DNA of 44,769 nt from DATBGO01 sp050011895 (GCA_050011895.1 JBEKIF010000034.1:1-44769); one strand, 5' to 3'. Counted from the first letter of the stretch, positions 25,428 to 34,566 are shown. The notes: a model not told the origin generated them from the letters alone. Program-made: numbers and translations.

Positions 25428-28175
25428 GTGCCTGCCGTTGACGAGGTCGGCCACGAGGTGGTGGTACCGGCTGGGTATCCCCTGGCCTGGGAGTTCGACG
25501 GGCTGCTGAGGAACGGCGAGGCGGTCGTGGTCCGTCCCATCCAGCCTGCCGACGCACCGGCGCTGGTCGGGCTGCATGCCATAGTGTCGCCCGGCACGCG
25601 GCACCGGCATTTGCTGCTGGCTCATCCAACACTCAGCCTCGCCGCGGCGGCGCGCTTCAGCGAGGCGGACTACGACGCTCGGATGGCCTTCGTGGCGGTC
25701 GTGTCGGACCAGCTGATCGGACTGGCGAGCTACGACCGCCTCGGCACCGCAGCACCGGCTGCGGAGGCCAGCTTTATCGTCACCGACGCCTACCAGCGCC
25801 ACGGGGTCGCGACCTTGCTGTTCGAGAGCCTGGCGGAGTACGCGCGGACGGCGGGGATCATGCGCTTTTTCGCCGAGGTCATGGCGCAGAACCTGGACAT
25901 GCTGGAGATGCTGGAGGCGACGGGCTTGCACTGCACCCGGCGGGACAGCGGGGCCACAGTCCGGGTAGAGATCAACCTGCGACCGACGCCGGAGTACCGC
26001 ACCTCGTGCGACCAGCGGGAGGCGACAGCCGAGGTCGCCAGCATCGCGGCGATCCTTCGTCCAGGCTCCATCGCCGTCGTCGGAGCGGGACGCAGCCCGG
26101 GGAACGTCGGGCACCAGGTCGTCCGATCCCTGCTCGTCGGTGATTTTTCGGGAACTGTCTACCCGGTCAATCCGGTCGCGCGAGCGGTCTGCGGCGTGCC
26201 CGCGTTTACGGCCCTTTCGTCACTTCCGGAGCCCATCGACCTCGCAATCGTCGCCGTGCCCGCGGCTGCCGTCCCCGCCGTGATCGAGGAGGCCGCCTCG
26301 AGCGGCGTGCGCGCCGTCACCATCATTACCGCAGGCTTCGGGGAGACAGGCCGTTCTGGCGCAGCGGTCGAGACTGAGCTGCTCAGCGTCGCCCGCAGGC
26401 ATGGGATGCGTATCGTAGGCCCGAACTGCCTCGGTGTCGTGAATACCGATCCCGAGATCCGGATGGACGCCACCTTTGCCTCGCTCGAAGCGCTGCCCGG
26501 GCACCTGGCCGTAGTCTCGCAGTCCGGTGCGGTCGGGGTCCTTGTCAGCGAGGAAACACGCGCCGCTGGCATCGGCCTCTCGTCCTTCGTGTCGGTCGGG
26601 AATAAGCTCGACGTGAGCCCGAACGACCTCCTGTGCTTCTTCGAGAGCGACGACCTGACCTCGGTGATCGCGCTCTACCTCGAGTCCATTGGCAATCCGC
26701 GCAAGTTCGCCCGCATTGCCCGTCGAGTCGGTGGAACGAAGCCGATCGTGGCGCTGAAGGCAGGCCGGACATCAGCAGGTGCCCGCGGGGCGCGCTCGCA
26801 TACCGCCGCCGCGGCGACCCCGGAAGTCACTGTTGCCGCGCTCCTCGAAAGCGCGGGTGTCATCAAGGTCGACCGCCTGGAGGAGCTCCTCGATGTCTCG
26901 GCCATCCTGCTCGCCGCGCCGTTGCCCGCAGGGCGTCGCGTCGCGCTCGTCGGGAATTCCGGTGGCCCGCTCATTCTGGCCGCCGACGCGTGCGAGGGCG
27001 CCGGGCTGACCGTCGCGGAGCTTCGGGAGGAGACGCAGCGCGCACTCGGCGGGGTCCTCGCCGGCGCTGCGGCGGTCGCTAACCCCGTCGACCTCACCGC
27101 AGACGGGACTGCGACGATGCTCGGCAATGCGCTCGACATCGTCCTTGGCGATGATGCCATCGACGCCGTGATCGTTATCGCTGCCGGAACCTTGGCGATC
27201 TCGGGAGCGGCGGCCCGAGAGACCGTCGCCCACGTCGCGCAGCTTGCCGACAAGCCCGTCGTCGCCTGCGCCGTCGGGGCAGGCTCCCGGCTCGATTCGG
27301 GCGGTACAGCAGCTGTCGCGGCGATCCCGTCACCGGAGCGAGCGGCTGCGGCCCTCGGTCATGTCTGTCGCTACGCCGAATGGCGGCGGCGCCCGCGACC
27401 CTGCGCCGCGGAGCCCGACGTGCTGTCCGACCAGTCGACGATCAGCGAGATCGTCGCCGCGAAGCTCGCGGGCAGCGGCACCGGGGGCTGGCTTGATCTC
27501 GAGCAAGCGGCACGCCTGCTCGAAGCTTGCGGGGTTCCGATGCTGGCGACTCGTGGCGCGACGAGCGCGGAAGATGCAGCCGTGGTGGCCGAGTCCGTCG
27601 GGTTTCCCGTCGCCTTGAAGGCTCGCTCCGGCGATGTGATCCACAAGTCTGACGTTGGCGGCGTCGCGCTGGGACTGGACAGCACCGAGACGGTACGCAT
27701 GGCGTACGAGACGATGGAGTCACGGCTCGGCGCGCAGATGGGCGGGGCGGTCATCCAGCCGATGGCGCCGTGGGGCGTCGAGGCGATCGTCGGGCTCGCT
27801 TCCGACCCCGACTTCGGCCCGGTCGTGATGGTCGGCCTCGGCGGGGTGATGACCGACCTCCTAGGTGACCGGGCGTTCGCCATCCCGCCGCTCGAGCCCG
27901 GCGTGGCCGACGCCATGGTGGCGTCGCTTCGAGCCGCCCCATTGCTCGACGGCTACCGGGGCGCTCCGCAGGTAGACCGCCAGGCCCTCGTGACGGTGCT
28001 CGAGCGGATCGCGCACGTTGCCGAGGAAGTCCCCGAACTAGTCGAACTCGATCTCAACCCCATCCTGGTCAGCCCCGCGGGGGCGCGAGTCATCGACTGC
28101 AAGGCACGGCTGGCCCCGCGCCAGCCCGGTCCCGGGCCGCTGTTTCCCGCACTGCGCCGGCGGCCGCGAGTTTGA
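25428..28175 (+). CDS. GNAT + NDP-forming acyl-CoA synthetase fusion, PatA-like protein acyltransferase
   Basis: From GTG 25428 (GGAGG 8 bases upstream) the product has 915 residues. Residues about 30-190 form a GNAT domain (VVVRPIQPADAPALV, acetyl-CoA loop YQRHGVATLLFE). Next is a CoA-binding domain (ILRPGSIAVVGAGRSPGNVG), then succinyl-CoA-ligase-like domains with TAGFGETG, VGPNCLGVVN, VSQSGAVGVL and the phospho-histidine site GARSHTAAAA (His about 458). The last about 220 residues are ATP-grasp (LLEACGVPML, FPVALKARSGDVIHKSDVGG, DLNPILV). The GNAT-first order is that of Streptomyces lividans PatA, reverse to the enterobacterial Pat. Such enzymes acetylate lysines of acyl-CoA synthetases and so control them. 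The ligase half is usually inactive, but here the histidine is kept, so an NDP-forming activity cannot be ruled out. Confidence 0.9.
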   Translation: MPAVDEVGHEVVVPAGYPLAWEFDGLLRNGEAVVVRPIQPADAPALVGLHAIVSPGTRHRHLLLAHPTLSLAAAARFSEADYDARMAFVAVVSDQLIGLASYDRLGTAAPAAEASFIVTDAYQRHGVATLLFESLAEYARTAGIMRFFAEVMAQNLDMLEMLEATGLHCTRRDSGATVRVEINLRPTPEYRTSCDQREATAEVASIAAILRPGSIAVVGAGRSPGNVGHQVVRSLLVGDFSGTVYPVNPVARAVCGVPAFTALSSLPEPIDLAIVAVPAAAVPAVIEEAASSGVRAVTIITAGFGETGRSGAAVETELLSVARRHGMRIVGPNCLGVVNTDPEIRMDATFASLEALPGHLAVVSQSGAVGVLVSEETRAAGIGLSSFVSVGNKLDVSPNDLLCFFESDDLTSVIALYLESIGNPRKFARIARRVGGTKPIVALKAGRTSAGARGARSHTAAAATPEVTVAALLESAGVIKVDRLEELLDVSAILLAAPLPAGRRVALVGNSGGPLILAADACEGAGLTVAELREETQRALGGVLAGAAAVANPVDLTADGTATMLGNALDIVLGDDAIDAVIVIAAGTLAISGAAARETVAHVAQLADKPVVACAVGAGSRLDSGGTAAVAAIPSPERAAAALGHVCRYAEWRRRPRPCAAEPDVLSDQSTISEIVAAKLAGSGTGGWLDLEQAARLLEACGVPMLATRGATSAEDAAVVAESVGFPVALKARSGDVIHKSDVGGVALGLDSTETVRMAYETMESRLGAQMGGAVIQPMAPWGVEAIVGLASDPDFGPVVMVGLGGVMTDLLGDRAFAIPPLEPGVADAMVASLRAAPLLDGYRGAPQVDRQALVTVLERIAHVAEEVPELVELDLNPILVSPAGARVIDCKARLAPRQPGPGPLFPALRRRPRV

Positions 28176-28206
28176 CCAGCGAGACGCTTTGAACGCGAGC
28201 ACCTAG

Positions 28207-28553
28207 CGCCGGACGATCGCGCGCAGCGACCGGCTCAGTCACCGCGGCCGCGTCTACCAGCTGCCGCTGCCAGATGGACCTGGCCGGGCGCTGCGATCAC
28301 CGCTGGCGCCAGTGCAGATACCCATCTATGTGGCCGCGCTGGGCCCGCGCAACCTGGAGCTATGGGGTACGCCACCAACCTGCTAGGGACGCCGACCATG
28401 GTGCGGGATCGGCTGCGGCTTTACCGCGAGGCGGGCATCGGCACCCTGCAGGCAAAGCTCGACGGGGACCACGCCACCCGCCTTGACACCCTGGCCCAGC
28501 TCATCGAGCTGGTCCGCCAGGTCCGCGCAGAGTCCAGCACGACCGCTCACTGA
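28207..28553 (+). pseudogene. Relic of a luciferase-like (LLM class) monooxygenase with an internal deletion
   Basis: One frame from about 28207 reads SHRGRVYQLPLPDGPGRALR, then PLAPVQIPIYVAALGPRNLE, which is the mid-part of F420-dependent LLM oxidoreductases (hrGrvyqLPlp...P..iPiyvAalgPr.le..G). A second frame starting near 28362 reads ATNLLGTPTMVRDRLRLYRE, AGIGTLQAKLDGD, and RLDTLAQLIELVRQV, the usual C-terminus of the same family. Between them about 120-150 residues are gone and the frame shifts. The first about 150 residues are missing as well, because a TAG stands at 28204. The two pieces lie in the right order on one strand, so this is one gene reduced by deletion. Confidence 0.75.
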
Positions 28554-28603
28554 TCGCGGTTTTCCACGTCCTGGGCGGCCAGGCTGCGCAGGCGACACAG
28601 GCA

Positions 28604-28620
28604 AAGTCCCCTCGGGACTT
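28604..28620 (-). terminator. Small hairpin terminator after the sacsin-like gene
   Basis: On the minus strand AAGTCCC-GAG-GGGACTT forms a 7-bp stem with a 3-base loop directly overlapping the end of the stop codon and followed by TTTG. It is short but has the T-start expected of an intrinsic terminator. Confidence 0.6.
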
Positions 28621-31106
28621 CAGCCGGCGGCTGCCCGGTTCCTGAGCTCGAGCTGAATTGTGGCTACCAGGTCCGGGTGCGCGCTCAGGCCCAGCAGGAC
28701 TTCCGGCGGAATCCCGAGCTGACGGCTTGCTTCCGCCACCACTGATTGGATCATGAGCAGAGCTTTCGCTAGCACCTCATCCCGCTTGTACGTCGGCGGC
28801 AGGTCATCAAGCGAGAGCTCGGCTGGCCGGTGGAATGCTCCGTCCGGCCCGGGAAGCCATGCAGCGCCCGTCGCTGCCCTGCCGATCGCCGATCTGATGT
28901 TCTCTCTGCTGGAATCCATGAACTCCTGGCGAACTGACTTCTCGACGACTCCGGCGACGAGGTGCCGGTTCGGGGCGAGCAACACATTCCAGACGTATTC
29001 CGATCGAGCATGGCCCGGATGGCGCAACGCGAAGTCCAGGCCGTCGATCCCCGCCCCGGGATCGAACCCCTCAAGGCCACGTTCGTGCCGGGCGAATTCA
29101 TCGGCAACGACGACATACCCGAGCTGATCTGTGTTTCGTGTATGAAGCTGCACGTTTTCCCGGACACCCATGCCGCGCAACTGAACGAGCCACGGCCCGT
29201 AGGCATCGTCGGCGAACCAGGCGTCAGGGTTCCCGTCAAAGTAGCTCTCCAGGTCCTTGGTTCGCTGGTACAACATGGTCGGCGCCATCAGGCGCCGCTC
29301 GCCCGTCGCGGCGTTCTCTCCGATGAGGAAGGCGGTCTGCTGCAGTTGATCGAGAAGCCCCTGCCTCCGGCCGACAGCCGACTCTGCGAGCGCGCGCGAG
29401 ACGCATTCAAGATCAGCATCGTGCTGCGCTGCGTCCAGGTCCGCGACTTCCAGGCCGCTGTACCGGGGAAGGACGTTCTCCAGTACCTCGGCCACCACGT
29501 CCGGCTCAGTGAACCTCAGCGCTTCCAGGAAGGCCCGGGCGCCGGGAACGTCTGCGACGGCGCGGCGTACCGTCGGAAAGCCGGTCCCGGCCGGACCCGG
29601 GAGGTATGCGGCAGGGCGGTCCCTGGCGTCAAATGGCGTCACCTGGCTGCCATCTTCGAGCCGGATGATCGGCCTTGCTCGGGCGGGGCCCGGCTGGTCA
29701 CCCGGGAATCCCGGTGCCTTCCACAGGGCAGAATCCCGCTGAAGGAAAACATAGAAACGGCTGATCCACGCATCTGACTGCACTACGAGAAATTCGCGCG
29801 TGGCCCGCGCGACCACGGCTTCGGGCGTGACCTCATCGATACCGATCTCGTCCCGGAGGTATCGCCACAGAAGTGGTGTCCGGTTTTCTGTGATGGACTC
29901 ATGCGCGACGGCCAGCGGCTGGCCGGCTCCGTAGAGCGCGCCGAGCTGATCTGGGCGGAAAAGCTCGCGAAGTCCTGCGCCGCGGGCCAGCTTCATTTCC
30001 CCGGCAGCGCCGTAGCTGCCTCCAGTCAACGGAATGAGCTGCTCACCGGCAAGAGCCGCGCGCACCGAATCGAACAATGGGCGGAACATCGTGTCGGGCT
30101 GGAATCGCGCGGCGTCGAGCGGCAGTGCCTGCAGGACATCGACTGTGAGGAGCCCGTCATCGCGGAGTTCCCTGAGCACATCGGCGAGCAGCGCCGCTGT
30201 CTCGCGGACCAGCGCCTGGTTCGCTGGATCGTGTTCAGGAACATTGTCACGGGCTGGAGTCGTCCGGTAAGGCCCCTGTATCAAGAAGCCGAGGAAGGTT
30301 TCCTTCTGCGTCGGGAAGAACACGACCAGCGGGGAGTCATCACGCCTAACGAGCCGGCGTTCGCCGCTTGCAGCGTGGACGCGGAACGCGATCTCGACCC
30401 GGTGCACCGGATGACCGAGCTCGTCGAGCTGACGGTGCCAGACGAACCACTCCTCGTCCCCGCGACCACGCCCTTTCGCCAGCGTGACGTGACGACTTGA
30501 CCTAGAGCGGCGGACCGCGGCGCGGTCAAGGACCGAGCCAGCGATCTGAACGCCACCGATACGTACGCGTTCGATGTTCCTGAGGAACAGGAGGGTGCCG
30601 GATTCGATCTCGTTCAGCGCCGAGGCGATTTCCTGAACGGCTATCGTCGCGGGGAGGGTGTCATGGTCGAAAGGGAAGACGAAGAGGGTCCCGGATACGG
30701 CCTCATCCGGCGGATCCGCCGAAAACGGCCGGACGTACCTCTCGATCCGGAAATGCTCGTCCGAACTGTGGACGCGCGGGGTCTTGGTGTACGCGTACAC
30801 GGACTTGAAGCCGATGCCGAACTTGCCGATCTTGGTGAGATCCGCGGACTTCCCGCTGTTGCCGACCCCGCAGACGCCACGAACGTCAGCTTCCGTGAAG
30901 GGCCGGCCGTCGTGCTTCACCTCCAGGCGATCATCGAAGAGCTCGAAGGCCAGCTCCGCCGCACCTGCATCCTCAGCGTTCTGGATCAACTCGAAGATAA
31001 AGTGAGTTCGCTCGCTGTAGAGGTGCCCGAGCAGGTCGAGCACAGCCGTGTCCCAGCCGTAGCGCGCAACGTTTTCGTCGCGGATCTTCTCGTAGTCAGC
31101 TGACAC
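28620..31106 (-). CDS. Sacsin/Hsp90-like GHKL ATPase-domain protein
   Basis: From GTG 31106 (GGAGGT 6-7 bases upstream) the product has 828 residues. The N-terminus is a GHKL ATPase of the sacsin type: FELIQNAEDAG (residues 38-48; Glu39 and Asn43 bind Mg-ATP), KHDGRPF (64-70), and GKFGIGFKSVYAYT (94-107). Then follow about 700 residues with weaker motifs: PLVVFFPTQKETFLGFLIQ, GPYRTTPARDNVP, and a helical C-terminus. Sacsin-like proteins in bacteria are about 1000-1800 residues and often have a DUF3883 or HNH-like C-terminal part, and this one ends before that. Related ATPases occur in some defence systems. The role here is unknown. It is monocistronic with its own terminator. Confidence 0.8.
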   Translation of the reverse strand: MSADYEKIRDENVARYGWDTAVLDLLGHLYSERTHFIFELIQNAEDAGAAELAFELFDDRLEVKHDGRPFTEADVRGVCGVGNSGKSADLTKIGKFGIGFKSVYAYTKTPRVHSSDEHFRIERYVRPFSADPPDEAVSGTLFVFPFDHDTLPATIAVQEIASALNEIESGTLLFLRNIERVRIGGVQIAGSVLDRAAVRRSRSSRHVTLAKGRGRGDEEWFVWHRQLDELGHPVHRVEIAFRVHAASGERRLVRRDDSPLVVFFPTQKETFLGFLIQGPYRTTPARDNVPEHDPANQALVRETAALLADVLRELRDDGLLTVDVLQALPLDAARFQPDTMFRPLFDSVRAALAGEQLIPLTGGSYGAAGEMKLARGAGLRELFRPDQLGALYGAGQPLAVAHESITENRTPLLWRYLRDEIGIDEVTPEAVVARATREFLVVQSDAWISRFYVFLQRDSALWKAPGFPGDQPGPARARPIIRLEDGSQVTPFDARDRPAAYLPGPAGTGFPTVRRAVADVPGARAFLEALRFTEPDVVAEVLENVLPRYSGLEVADLDAAQHDADLECVSRALAESAVGRRQGLLDQLQQTAFLIGENAATGERRLMAPTMLYQRTKDLESYFDGNPDAWFADDAYGPWLVQLRGMGVRENVQLHTRNTDQLGYVVVADEFARHERGLEGFDPGAGIDGLDFALRHPGHARSEYVWNVLLAPNRHLVAGVVEKSVRQEFMDSSRENIRSAIGRAATGAAWLPGPDGAFHRPAELSLDDLPPTYKRDEVLAKALLMIQSVVAEASRQLGIPPEVLLGLSAHPDLVATIQLELRNRAAAG

Positions 31107-31506
31107 CGGTGACCTCCATAAGTCCCGCTGCTGCGCGACGGGAACAGGACTTAGAGCTAGCGCGTGCCCGCGAGGCGCACTCGCGGATCGCATCGGCCGT
31201 CCGGTATCGAGCTCAAACGGCACCAGTGCCCCGCCCGGCCGGTTCGGCCAGGCGGATAGCCGAATGCCGTCCCGTAAACCGCGAAGACCACCCGCGTCAC
31301 GCTACATGAGCTGCAGGCACGTCTCGCGTGCCACCGGTCAGCCACTTCGAGGACCACTCTGTCGCATGACCCAGGATCCCGTCTTTCGCAGGAATCAGGG
31401 TCCCGTTAGCGTCCGGCCTGCCGAAGCCGCCTTCCGGGATCGGAAAGGGCCCCGACCTGCTAGCGGGGGCGGGCACGAACTGGTGCTGCTGCGCAGGCAG
31501 GGCAGT
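31107..31506. other. Gene-free stretch upstream of the sacsin-like gene
   Basis: About 400 bases containing the ribosome binding site and presumably the promoter of the minus-strand ATPase gene. Open frames here lack motifs and starts with ribosome binding sites. I see no repeat or hairpin that stands out. Confidence 0.4.
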
Positions 31507-32658
31507 TCAGCGGCAGAAGTCGAGCGAGACTGCCGTGAGCGCCTCGGCACAGGTCCGCACGCTCGATAGACTCACCCATTCGACGTCCGCGTGAGCACCA
31601 TCGCCGCTCGGGCCGAACAGGACTGTCGGAACTCCGGCGGCCGACAGGAAGGCCGAGTCGGCCCAGAAGCTGACGCCGACGGGCTCGCGTTGCCGCCCGT
31701 CGATGCCGGCTGCGCCGGCGAGTACAGCCTCGACGATCGGCTCTGTCTCCGGCGTCTGCAAGGCGTCGCGTGCCAGCAGGGTGCGGGCGCGGGCGGCGAA
31801 CCGCGGATCCCAGCGCGCGCAGCGGCCGATCAGGGCGGTGAGCTCAGCCTGAACGTCGCTGGCCGTCTCGCCCGGCAGCGTCCGCCGCTCGACCGTGAGC
31901 GTGCAGCGTCCGGGGATGGTGGATTGCTCCGTACCGCCGCTGATAAGCGATGCGTGCAGGCTCCCGTGCCCGAGCAGGGGGTCCGGTGGCCGCGAGGCCA
32001 GGGCGCGATCGAGGCCGTCGAGTTCGGTGAGGACGGGCCCGGTCATCCGAATGGCGTCGAGGCCGAGATGTGGGCGCGATCCGTGCGCGGCCAGGCCGCG
32101 CACCTCGATCTCGGACCAGACGAATCCCTTGTGCGCGACGGCCACCTCCAGCTCGGTGGGCTCGGTGACGATCGCGGCATCGGCGCCAACGTGCCGGAGG
32201 ACTGTCTGGACGCCGACACTGGAATGTTCCTCGTCGGTGACCGCAGCCACCAAGACCTCACCAGCGATCCCGGCCGCGGCTGCGTCCCGGCACGCAACGA
32301 GCGCGGCTGCGAGGCCTGCTTTCATGTCGTAGGCTCCGCGCCCGTACATGCGGTCACCCGCCACCTTCGGCGTAAGCCAGTCAGCCATGCTGCCGTGACC
32401 GACCGTGTCCAGATGTCCGCACAGCATCAGCCTGCGTCCGCCCTGGCCGCGGCCGCCCCGTATGACGACGCTGGGCCTCCCGTCCGGTCCCTCCAGCAGC
32501 CGCGCCGTGAGTCCGGAGGCGGCCGCCCAGCCGGCGACGAAACCGGCGAGTTCGCGCTCTCCCGCACCACCCGTGACCAGGGACGGATTGACAGAGTCGA
32601 TGCGGACGAGCGCGGCCGTCAAGGCCACGACATCGTGAACAGGCTGACCATCGGTCAT
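31507..32658 (-). CDS. M20-family metallopeptidase (ArgE/DapE-like)
   Basis: A 383-residue di-zinc hydrolase. The metal ligands are visible: His82 in LMLCGHLDTVGH, the bridging Asp111 in GRGAYDMKAGLAAAL, the catalytic Glu143-Glu144 pair in TDEEHSS, Glu166 in IVTEPTEL, and His356 in GDGAHADVEWV. The dimerisation (lid) domain lies between about 175 and 290 (VRGLAAHGSRPHLGLDAI). The family removes acyl or amino-acid groups: acetylornithine deacetylase, succinyl-diaminopimelate desuccinylase and carboxypeptidase G2 are the main types. The stand-alone place with no arginine or lysine genes gives no hint of the substrate. The ATG at 32658 has no rival. It lies 85 bases downstream of the acyl-CoA dehydrogenase on the same strand. 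Confidence 0.92.
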   Translation of the reverse strand: MTDGQPVHDVVALTAALVRIDSVNPSLVTGGAGERELAGFVAGWAAASGLTARLLEGPDGRPSVVIRGGRGQGGRRLMLCGHLDTVGHGSMADWLTPKVAGDRMYGRGAYDMKAGLAAALVACRDAAAAGIAGEVLVAAVTDEEHSSVGVQTVLRHVGADAAIVTEPTELEVAVAHKGFVWSEIEVRGLAAHGSRPHLGLDAIRMTGPVLTELDGLDRALASRPPDPLLGHGSLHASLISGGTEQSTIPGRCTLTVERRTLPGETASDVQAELTALIGRCARWDPRFAARARTLLARDALQTPETEPIVEAVLAGAAGIDGRQREPVGVSFWADSAFLSAAGVPTVLFGPSGDGAHADVEWVSLSSVRTCAEALTAVSLDFCR

Positions 32659-32742
32659 CTCGGCTGACCTAGCGTCGTGGCCAGCACATCGAGCGGGCCT
32701 GGCCGGTGGTCATGGCCGTGGCGGCGGTCACTTCCCGGAGGT

Positions 32743-33894
32743 TCAACGGAACGCGCTGACGCCGGTTTCGGCGCGGCCGATCAGCAGTTTCTGGATCTGG
32801 CTGGTGCCTTCGTACAAAGTCATTACCCGGGCGTCCCTCATGTACTTCTGCACCGGGTATTCATCGATGTAGCCGTAGCCGCCGAACGCCTGGATGGCCA
32901 GGTTGGAAGCTCGGACCGCTGCCTCCGACGCGAAATACTTCGCCTTGGACGCCTCGACCCCGAAGGGCTCGCCTCTCTCGATGAGGTCCGCGGCCCGCCA
33001 GACGAGCAGCCGGGCGGCATCGGCGTCGACGGAGATGTCGACGATCATGTCCTGGATCAGCTGGAACGATGCCAGCGGGCGACCGAACTGGTGCCGCTGG
33101 GTGGAGTAGCTGACCACCGCCTCGAGGCAGCCTTGGATGATGCCCACGCAGCCGGCGCCGACGGATACCCGGCCCTTGTCGAGGGATTGCATGGCGACCG
33201 CGAACCCCTCACCTTCGTCGCCGAGCCTCGCCGATGCCGGGACGCGTACGTTGGTGAGGTAGATCTCGGCGGTGGCCTGCCCGCGAAGCCCGAGCTTGCC
33301 CTTGATCTCCCGGGTTTCGAAGCCGGGGGCGCTGGTGGGAACCAGGAACGCGGAGACTCCTTTCGGACCCGGTCCGCCGGTGCGCGCGAAGACTATGCAG
33401 AGATCGGCCCAGGTGGCGTTGGTTATGAATACCTTCTGGCCGGACAACAGGTAGTCGCCGCCATCGCGCACGGCAGCGGTCACTAGGTTGCTCGGGTCCG
33501 AACCGGCATCGGGCTCGGTCAGGGCAAAGCAGCCGAGCTTTGAGCCGGTCGCGATCTGGGGAAGCCACTGCTGCTTCTGCTCCTCGCTGCCGTGGGACAG
33601 AAGCGCCTTGCCGACCAGGCCCATGGACACGGACACGATGCCCCTGACCGCGGAGTCGGCCCGGCCCAATTCCTCCATGCCGAGGCAGTAAGTGATGTAG
33701 TCGCCACCGATCCCGCCGTATTCGCTGGGGATCGTCAAGCCGAAGAAGCCGATCTCACCCAGCTTGGGGATAATCGCGGTGTCCACCGCTTCGGCCCGGT
33801 CCCATTCCGCGCGATAGGGCAGGACCTCTTTGTCGAGGAATTCACGCGCCACCGCCCTGAATGCCTTCTGGTCCTCGCTTAGTGTCAGGTCCAT
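32743..33894 (-). CDS. Acyl-CoA dehydrogenase
   Basis: A complete 383-residue flavoenzyme. FAD and substrate motifs are in GCFALTEPDAGSD (121-133) and FITNATWADLCIVFAR. The catalytic base is Glu362 in MTLYEGTSQIQKLLIGRA, with the usual helix IQAFGGYGYIDEYPVQKYMR before it. The N-terminal helical domain (SEDQKAFRAVAREFLDKEV) is intact. It oxidises an acyl-CoA to the 2-enoyl-CoA and passes electrons to ETF; chain length cannot be read from sequence by eye. It is closely related to short/branched-chain types. On the same strand upstream is the truncated start of a 3-hydroxyacyl-CoA dehydrogenase, suggesting a former beta-oxidation operon. Confidence 0.95.
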   Translation of the reverse strand: MDLTLSEDQKAFRAVAREFLDKEVLPYRAEWDRAEAVDTAIIPKLGEIGFFGLTIPSEYGGIGGDYITYCLGMEELGRADSAVRGIVSVSMGLVGKALLSHGSEEQKQQWLPQIATGSKLGCFALTEPDAGSDPSNLVTAAVRDGGDYLLSGQKVFITNATWADLCIVFARTGGPGPKGVSAFLVPTSAPGFETREIKGKLGLRGQATAEIYLTNVRVPASARLGDEGEGFAVAMQSLDKGRVSVGAGCVGIIQGCLEAVVSYSTQRHQFGRPLASFQLIQDMIVDISVDADAARLLVWRAADLIERGEPFGVEASKAKYFASEAAVRASNLAIQAFGGYGYIDEYPVQKYMRDARVMTLYEGTSQIQKLLIGRAETGVSAFR

Positions 33895-34007
33895 GTTTCC
33901 TCCGGCTGTGTTCCCGTTGTCGTCGTTCTCCTACCAGCCCGTGCCGGTCTAGCGGGCCAAGGTGACCGCGTTCGACCAGGACGGTGACCCTGCCGCCATC
34001 CGCCGTC

Positions 34008-34157
34008 TCAACTCCCGAACCGCCGTGTCGCACCTACCTTGGCCACGTCCTGGACGCCCACGTCGAAGCCGGCCAGGGCGCAGATCATGGCGATCCGCGA
34101 GCCCGAAATCCCGGCACCGATGACGAGCACTCGTCGGATCTCAATCATCGCGCACAT
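34008..34157 (-). pseudogene. N-terminal relic of a 3-hydroxyacyl-CoA dehydrogenase
   Basis: The minus-strand frame from 34157 (or ATG 34148) encodes IEIRRVLVIGAGISGSRIAM, then ICALAGFDVGVQDV, and stops at 34008 after about 47-50 residues. This is the Rossmann strand-helix-strand of 3-hydroxyacyl-CoA dehydrogenases (GaGxxGxxIA followed by the acidic residue ending the second strand). The remaining about 240 residues are missing; the frame past residue 37 is unrelated. It is 110 bases upstream of the acyl-CoA dehydrogenase start, in the order expected of a beta-oxidation operon. Confidence 0.7.
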
Positions 34158-34566
34158 CCCGGTGAATGCGGCAGGCCGCTTGGCCAGGAAAATCTCGGTC
34201 CTCCCAGCTTGTCGTCGCTGTGTCGCGGAGCGTTAGCGCCGTTGTTCAGCACTTTCTGCTCGCTGAACCTGCAGCCGGCCCCGGCGCCCCGGCGTTCGCA
34301 GCCGCCCACCAGGCTGGCGAGCTGTCGCTGACCTCATGGCAGAGCACCTTCTCCGTCCCGGGCGATCCGCTCTGGGAACGCGGGAGCCGGGTGCTGCTGG
34401 TGCGGTCTTTACACCGGTCGTGGACGGGCATGCGCTGATCCGGGTACCGACGCTCCAGCGCCGGCCTCGCTAGCTTGCGCGTAGCCGGCCCCGCTGCGGG
34501 ACGAGGGCGGCTGGCACGATGCTGGTGTGCCCGATGTTCCTGAGTGCTGGTTAAGGGAGAGAGCGC
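34158..34566. other. Gene-free stretch before the thioesterase gene
   Basis: About 400 bases. A plus-strand frame at 34166-34438 has no ribosome binding site and no family I know. The end of the stretch has the thioesterase ribosome binding site GGGAGAG (about 34554-34560). Confidence 0.35.

Noticed and set aside
31107..31506. Possible small gene upstream of the sacsin-like ATPase
   Set aside because: Frames lack a ribosome binding site and codon pattern; the GGAGGT belongs to the ATPase start.
34166..34438. Plus-strand 90-residue frame before the thioesterase
   Set aside because: No start signal or recognisable family.
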